DNA from: Pachyseris speciosa
Taxonomy: Eukaryota; Cnidaria; Anthozoa; Scleractinia; Pachyseridae
Assembly: GCA_016490735.1 (NCBI GenBank)
Contig: JAEMWC010000377.1
Location: 5,001 to 69,000, forward strand
Direction of reading: 5' to 3'
DNA length: 64,000 bases
Shown here piece after piece: positions 58,677 through 64,000 of this stretch (positions within the stretch are counted from its first letter, which is position 1; every line of letters starts with the position of its first letter). Both the position numbers and the translations under genes were made by a program. Below the pieces are notes generated by a model. The model did no database searches and had not been told where the DNA came from. It saw nothing but the letters and a program-made list of their open reading frames with translations.

Positions 58677-61600
58677 GGGTGTTTACAGGGCTTTCATCGT
58701 GTACATTGAAAAAGCAACAGAACAAGAAAGGAGTACCATCAGAGAAACCCACTACAGAAACTAGACCTTGAAATATTGAACCTTGTGACCAATAGCCCGG
58801 TATCAGTTGTGCTAATTGCTAGCATTGATAAATTATTCTTTGATTTATTCCAGTCTTTGAAGAAAAAAGGAATTTTACCTCCAGTAAGTGTAGCCATGGA
58901 ACTAATTAAATATCAAATAGTTGACATAGTCTTAGCTGCCATGTATATGGTGCATCAACACTTGATTTAGGAGAGGGACCCCATCCTATTGCCAAAGAAA
59001 ATAATAAGTAATTATAACAAATTTGTAATGAACCAAAATCACTTTTAAACCACATGGCCAGATTTTTTAAAATCTCTGCCTCTCTGGGAAGTAGGCACCC
59101 TGCTAGCAGAGCCTTTCTTAAACTCCAAAAGAAAGGCTCTACAAGTCTTTATTGAGTATGCACTTCTTGTTGCCTGGATGCAATTCCAAGCCCAGGATGA
59201 GTTGCGTGGGTTCAGTGTTGTGGACTCAGTTTTGGCCTTCGGCTTATCAACAGAATTAACCCATTGGCACCCGTGCCGGCCAAAACCGGCCGTAAAAAAC
59301 TCCCATGCTTCAAAACATTGCAACTTTCTCAATCGCACGAATATTGCCTTAACTGTTAGTTGTGAGCACGAAATGGAATGCCCTTTAAATTTGGATATCC
59401 AATAAATGCAAGAAACATAGCGATTTTTACCAAATATGGCCTTTTGAGTTTGGACAAGAACGAAACTGGCCATTTTTAACGTCAAAGAGAAACAACAAAA
59501 ATGCCCCTTTTTGCCTTCATGTTTTTTAGGGAAATCATCGTCGGAAAACCAAAATTCAACCATCATAACGAAATTCAGTCCTTTTTCTAGCTTAGAAATG
59601 ACGTTTTTTGTTCATATTCTTCTCCCGAGCGTAGATACAGCCTTTTGTTCCAGTGCATTCGGGCCTTCCCGACATTTTCAACGTCTTGAGCGCATTGCAT
59701 GCTGGGAACTAATGAGAATTTTTGACAGCGCCCGTTCCTTCCCCCAATTCTTTCACATATAAACTAAGTCTACAGCCACTCCGACCTACCGCCAAAATTT
59801 CCTGCTCGTGGTCATCTTCAGTACACAGAAATTCCAAAATATGTGGCGGTAGGTCGAGAAATTCATCAATAGTCGAGTCCCAAAGGTACTAAGTGTTCGA
59901 CCGGCCAAATTCCCAGTTCGTCGAGTAACAAGCCAAATTCAACAACAAAGTACATCACCTTGCTCGATTCTTTGAGAAAGTGGACTCTTAGCTACCGTCA
60001 CGCTTAATGATACTCATCAGGCAGCCGCTAAAGATGAAAAATGGCTGTAAATTTAGCAGAAATCGCAAGCAAACCGAACTTGGGCCATTGTTGTCGCTTC
60101 ACGGATAAAAAATAGCTACGTCAAAATGACGTTTTCAGAAACCTTGAGCCTCCAGTGGCTTAGGACAGCACCACTTCTCCCTGGTAGTTCAAATAAAGAG
60201 TCACGAATTGCTATTCATCGTTTATAGGTGGAAAATCACTCCGAAAATGTAAACACCTGCGGTAGTCAATGGGTTAATGCGTGTGGTTAAAAAAAAAAGG
60301 TTTGACGACGTAAAACTGGATTGACTAGCCTTCAAGTTGGGGCTGCGGTGACTTGAAAGTACTTGCTCTGCTACCAGGGTGGGAAATGCGGAGAAGTACC
60401 AACTTACTCTTCAAATTCTTTACAATTTACTGATTGAATTAATTTTACACTGCAACATCCTCAGCTAAGTAAACACAGCATGTCTTCACACTTTCAGCGT
60501 TCCAGATAACTTTGAAAATCAGGGAGTCAACAATGACTTTGGAGCAGTCACTAGACATGTGCCTTCGCAAATTTTCCTAACTTACACCCAGTATGTGGGT
60601 CATGACTGGGAAACTGAATTTCTCTGGTTTTTGAGCTGGAAATCCACTCTTATCTGAAAAACTGATTGACATTAATTGCTTAAACATTTTAAATTATTAG
60701 TTTCTATGTTTCTTTATTTGTTGTCACTTTTTTTTGTTATTTGCTTTGATCAGCTTCTAGTTGAGTAATTATATTTACGATTTATTTTCAGATTGTTTCC
60801 GAGGGACAAACTGTTGCTTCAAAAGCGACGCCAACATCTCTAAGCAAACACCCGGACCAGCCAATTAAAAGCAAAAATATGTAAGTTATAAATTAGTACT
60901 TGAAAATATTAGATCATAAGAAAGTTACAAGACTTTACCTGGCTTTTTTTAGGTGCAAAATTGAAAGCTCTGCCCATCAAATTCACTCAGGGTACCATCA
61001 GGTCCCCTTTTACTTGAAAATAATAATAATAACTTTATTTAAGTCTCAAATCTATCTAGCCGAGCACAGATGCATTACAATGGGGAGACTAAATCAAATC
61101 GACTCTAAATAGATCAAATCAAATCAAATCAAATCAAATGTTGGTTTTTGGGGAGAGGGGAAAACCAGAGTACCTGGAGAAAAACCTCTCAGAGCAGAGT
61201 AGAGAACCAACAAACTCAGCCCACTTATGACGCCAAGTCCGGGAATCAAACCCGTGCCTCGTTGGTGGAAGGCGAGCACTCTCACCACCGCACCAAACCT
61301 TGCTTCCCCAAAAATGAATGAAAAGTTCCCTGATTCTGACTGGAGAGAGCTGTGCTTCAAAATCTGAATGAAAACAGTAAATTTTCCAGGATTCTGGGGC
61401 TTGAAATGGTAGTGGACTTGATACTTCCCAGTGTCTTGTGTTCCACAACAGCATCCCATGTTTTTGTTTAATCCTATTTGCTCGTCTTAGACTTCTTGGA
61501 AACACAAAGTAATGTGACCTCTTTCTTTTAATACATGACCCCTAACCTGTAGATCCTAAGTGATCGGTTCTACATTAACTGAGTCACAAATTTAACCTGG

Positions 61601-64000
61601 ATTGATGGACTTGAAATACATCATTTCTTGCGAGTGACTGATAAGTCAAATAATAATGAAGTTCTGGTCTTTTTGTCCAAATTGGCATCATCCCTGCATT
61701 CTTTGGACACATTGTCACTATACTTCAGAACTGTAACAAGGCCTTCCAAGGGGTAGAGGCGACAAGCAACATGGCTTTGAAAACAGGCAACAATCTTCTC
61801 CCAAAACACTGACAACTGACAGAAATTGGCAGAAAATGCACGACAGTTTACGACAGCAACAATTCACTTTCCATTCCTCTTTGGTTTTTTTGCAACAGCA
61901 ACATTTGTCCCTAACAAAACAAGACAGACGGAGTCGTAAACAAGCAGCAAAGCAACACCAGACCACCCCTTGGAAGGCCTCTGTAACCCATGTGTTATTT
62001 AAGTAGAATGTCACCCAGTCTTCCTCTGTTAAGTTACCATAACATTCAATTTGTATTTGTAGTTTACAGGAATCTTCAGTCCAGAGACAAGCAGTAAGTG
62101 TTTATTTTTTGTTTTCATTCAATCAATATTTTAAATATTAGAAACTTTTTTTTAATGCTTAGAAGTACACTGAAAATGCATACAGAAATATTAGAAACTT
62201 TGGTTTTACTCAGAGTCAAAATTCAATTACCTCAAAGCTCTGATGGAAAAGACTTTGTTTAACTTTTTTCATTCGTTTCATCATGTTATTGTTGACTTCA
62301 AAATAAAATAATGGTATTGGCCTAAAAACGGCTGGTTATGTATAGACCCATTCTGTAAACAGTCTGTAGCACATTTTATATAATATTGTGTTCAAGTTCA
62401 TGCAAAAGAAAAAGTTAAACATTAATAAAATTATTATTAATAATTTAGTTCTTAATATGTTTTTCTTTTGTAGGAGTCGATAAACACAGAGGTGGAATTA
62501 CCTCATATTCCTCAAGCAAAACTTCCTGGTCAAACACAAGATAGCAAAGTGAAAGTGTAAGTATTATAAGGCTTAGCACTGAGCTGAATTCTAGTGACAG
62601 CAGGTAAACTTTCCACTGCAGCTGATCCTCAAAAAAATTTTATAAGGGGAGGCTCCGCCCTGATGTCTGACCCCTTAGCCTTTTATATACCATTTTTGAC
62701 AGCAAAGGTACCCCTTTCGTATACCTTCCATTGGAAAATGGTACCCCTTTCACAAACCTACTTAAGAACACTACATCCTCTTTCTAGCCCTTTGAATGAA
62801 GTCTTGTCATTTTCATGTAGCGTTCAATAAATTAAAAAAGTACAGTCATAAGGTACGTATGTGTGTTTGAAATATTTTTAATTAACGAAAGGGTCAGGTA
62901 ATTCTGTATTTAACTAATAGCAAATCAATAAAAATCAACTCAACCCTTGTAAATACCTAAATGACAGATTTCCCTGCCCTTTCATATACCTGAAGCGTGA
63001 AAAAGGTACCTCTTTTGGGCAGAGCCTCCCCTACAGGCCACTATAGGGAGTAACCCCTGGGGTTTTGACCCATGGTAGAGGTCTCTCATTTCCCTCACGC
63101 TGAATACAAGTGAATACAAGGAAAAGAGGGAGGAAATTACATACCAAATATTTGCTTTCTTATACGTGCTTTTGATAATGGCATCATGACTATTCGGAAA
63201 CTTTGAGCATTAAATCTTTCATTAATTTTTGCATGTGTTTGCTTTTAATTAGCAAATCTGGTTGGTCCTACATACTGTTAGTAGTAGAATTGTTATGATA
63301 ATGCAATTAATCTGCACTTTATTCACTTTCAATTACAGTTGCAACCATCAACAGCGCAAGAAAAGTTTCAGGCCTTTTTCATCTCCAGTTAAAGTGTCCC
63401 CTGTGAGTTTGGTTACTCTATGTTTCAATATAGTCATATTTTAATATAATAGTTGCCAGATCAGGGGTTTCTTGCAATTGCTGGTAACTGTGGAATTTGG
63501 AATTTTTTTTGGGGGGGGGGGGGGGGTGGGGGTGAGGGGAAAAGTAAACAAGGGCATCCACAGAAAATCTCGTCAGGTCAAGGAAAATAATCAACAAACT
63601 CATCTCTTCCCCCTCTGCTCCCCTTTTCGTTCTTCTTGATGGAAGCATTCCTTGGCTTTGTTTGCACACTTGGAAAGACATGCCTGCTATGCAGGTTAAT
63701 TAACTCATCCTATACGTATGATGATGGGGCGATGAGCTGACCAACTGTCTCCAGGATGCCCTACGTGCCACTTGCCATATAAGGACTAATCTGCAATTGA
63801 ATGACTTATGATGAAAAATCCACCTGCTGTGAGGCTGCAGGGGTTTTCTTTTTGCACCACCCCTTCACCTCTTTTTTTATTTTAATACTTAATATATATG
63901 AACTTCACAGAATCTGCATTGTCAGCGTCAGCCAATCAGACCTGTTGAAATGTACTCACATTGCCAGTGCCCAGGCTGTGCAAGAGCCCTTTGTGAAGAC
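42305..64000 (+). CDS. Uncharacterised coiled-coil-type protein, eleven exons, 3' partial
   Basis: Exons: 42305-42461, 42618-42771, 54429-54546, 55801-55951, 57820-57878, 58854-58883, 60792-60880, 62063-62093, 62474-62556, 63339-63402, 63911-64000. Every junction is GT..AG and the frame runs through all ten without a stop, giving 342 aa to the window edge. The start is MADATSSGSGSSGHSERSRP, Ser-rich and basic. Residues about 53-140 form a charged helical region (AVQLLQSNQEDRETAKRAV, then LLEQNRRLEHAVSLLKREI). A second short helix is QEENTLLKDELFNVKNELES. Linkers are Ser/Thr/Gln-rich (NNQTTQTD). At the edge a cysteine cluster appears: YSHCQCPGCARALCED. I do not recognise the family; a cytoskeletal, centrosomal or spermatogenesis-associated scaffold is a guess. 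Intron 2 is 11.7 kb. There is no signal peptide or membrane segment. Confidence 0.85.
47123..47232 (+). repeat. 55-bp unit tandem duplication
   Basis: Two adjacent units beginning GCTAGAGAGGTGTCCGGAT and containing CCTTTGAAAGGGTCCACAG differ at about five positions. Period 55 bp. Confidence 0.85.
47719..47752. repeat. GC-rich hairpin
   Basis: CCCGGGCTGCGCGCG and CGCGCGGCGCCCGGG can pair around TCT with one bulge, a very stable structure in an otherwise AT-rich intron. Confidence 0.6.
47842..48385 (+). repeat. Direct duplication of about 190 bp enclosing a hairpin
   Basis: Copies 47842-48030 and 48194-48385 share GTTGTCACGTAT, AATATGTTAAGAGAAGTGTC and AGTTCAACRGCGAGAAGAAA, at roughly 85-90 percent identity by eye. 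Between them, GTAGTCTCTAATTTTGGCG (48043-48061) and CGCCAAAAATTAGAGACTAC (48120-48139) form inverted arms around a CG-rich block. No exon is supported. Confidence 0.75.
48813..48885 (+). repeat. tRNA-like relic
   Basis: A-box-like TGGCCTAAAGGTC and B box CCGGGTTCGATATCC at tRNA spacing, but the acceptor ends do not pair. Probably an old SINE head. Confidence 0.4.
50533..50608 (-). repeat. tRNA-like relic
   Basis: On the minus strand: TTATTAGCGCAATCGGATGA (A box region) and GCGCGAGTTCAAGTTCGGGC (B box region), 33 bp apart, with imperfect arms. More likely a relic than a functional tRNA gene. Confidence 0.4.
51403..51476 (-). repeat. tRNA-like relic
   Basis: On the minus strand GGTGGCCTAGTGCGTTAGTG and GGTGGTTCAAGCCTC resemble A and B boxes with a long variable region. 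The acceptor stem is not convincing. Confidence 0.4.
56078..56349. mobile_element. Fold-back MITE with GAAT target duplication
   Basis: Almost the whole 272 bp is a palindrome: arms of about 128 bp begin TACTACCATTTTCGAG and end with its complement, and the centre is TGACAGCTC/GAGCTGTCA around about 16 bp. The direct repeat GAAT flanks it (56074-56077 and 56350-56353). No open frame. Located in intron 4 of the plus-strand gene. Confidence 0.85.
58003..58380. repeat. Fold-back element with a TGCTG/TACTG pentamer loop
   Basis: Arms of about 155 bp (58003-58158 and 58222-58380) are inverted copies with some indels: CTCAGAATAGCCCCTTCAGG against CCTGAAGGGGCTATTCTGAG. The loop is an array of about twelve pentamers TACTG, TGCTG and similar. 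The right arm runs into an ATT array (58381-58412). Confidence 0.85.
58381..58676 (+). repeat. Retroelement 3' end between two ATT arrays
   Basis: ATT arrays at 58373-58412 and 58630-58675 bracket 217 bp of AT-rich sequence. This ends GAATAAAGACTTGATTATT, the form of a LINE or SINE 3' end with a trinucleotide tail. No coding words are left, so the family is open. Confidence 0.55.
59260..60273. mobile_element. Non-autonomous piggyBac-like element (1014 bp)
   Basis: Starts CCCATTGGCACCCG and ends GGTAGTCAATGGG; the outer CCCATTG/CAATGGG are inverted repeats and the flanks are TTAA on both sides (59256-59259 and 60274-60277). TTAA duplication with CCC..GGG ends is the piggyBac hallmark. An internal inverted pair CGACCTACCGCC/GGCGGTAGGTCG lies at about 59.79 and 59.85 kb. 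The 173-codon minus frame crossing its left edge is not a transposase. Sits in intron 6 of the plus-strand gene. Confidence 0.8.
61112..61305 (-). mobile_element. tRNA-derived SINE (family 2), full body
   Basis: Minus strand: head with AGGTTTGGTGCGGTGGTGAG and B box CGGGTTTGATTCCC, body with CATAAGTGGGCTGAGTTTGT, AGAGGTTTTTCTCCAGGTAC and TTTTCCCCTCTCC, then a TTTGA pentamer tail (plus strand 61112-61140). Same family as 9696-9950. Just upstream, 61018-61100 ends in AATAATAATAATAACTTTAT, the tail of another minus-strand element. Confidence 0.8.
62646..63031. mobile_element. MITE with GGGGAGGCTCCGCCC terminal inverted repeats (copy 2)
   Basis: Begins GGGGAGGCTCCGCCC and ends GGGCAGAGCCTCCCC (one mismatch). 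Interior shares TTTTATATACCATTTTTGAC and ATACCTGAAGCGTGAAAAAG with the copy at 25278. It is about 120 bp longer because of an internal insertion around 62.75-62.95 kb. Confidence 0.8.
63511..63526. repeat. Poly-G tract
   Basis: Sixteen consecutive G preceded by eight T. Inside intron 10 of the plus-strand gene. Confidence 0.9.

Noticed and set aside
59045..59566. 173-codon minus-strand open frame
   Set aside because: It crosses the left end of the TTAA element, so it joins unrelated sequence; no transposase or other motif.

Overview
The window looks like nuclear DNA of an invertebrate animal, most likely a cnidarian and plausibly a stony coral. It is AT-rich, its genes are split into small exons by introns with GT..AG borders, there is no bacterial-style gene packing, and it is littered with tRNA-headed SINEs, truncated LINEs, Penelope-like (PLE) debris, TTAA-type DNA transposon remnants and fold-back elements. 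The taxonomic call is inference from style and repeat content; nothing in the sequence proves a species.

Genes. (1) On the + strand, 1317-2706 holds the last three coding exons of a secreted or surface protein with EGF-like repeats, most similar in layout to the C-terminal part of WIF1-type proteins; its 5' part lies outside the window or was not found. (2) On the - strand, 41994 down to 9424 is a five-exon gene, with introns up to about 16 kb, for a small basic protein of about 160 aa. It resembles a free-standing C-terminal tail of translation factor eIF2A (and more distantly PYM). Its final exon shows matching residues in two frames around a stop. (3) On the + strand, 42305 to beyond 64000 is a gene of at least eleven exons for an unrecognised, probably coiled-coil protein, read here for 342 aa. 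Genes 2 and 3 start head to head 310 bp apart, so 41995-42304 is probably a bidirectional promoter.

The introns and the left intergenic part (2.7-9.3 kb) carry the repeats. The most striking is at 19936-20244: two copies of a hammerhead self-cleaving ribozyme exactly 214 bp apart, the whole insertion flanked by a perfect 11-bp direct repeat. This is the architecture of a metazoan retrozyme, a small non-autonomous retroelement that replicates through circular RNA. Minimal hammerhead-like cores also occur in PLE-type sequence at 5549-5573, 8613-8641 and in both arms of a PLE fold-back at 39937-40584. LINE 3' fragments and a SINE share the same GCGCTATATAA-type tail, suggesting a SINE/LINE partnership. 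Other structures: a 363-bp near-perfect inverted repeat (33699-34991), an IR with a pentamer-repeat loop (58003-58380), a 1-kb piggyBac-like non-autonomous element (59260-60273), and a dispersed roughly 110-bp minisatellite family.

All readings were made by eye; identity counts and family names come from visual comparison, with no database search.
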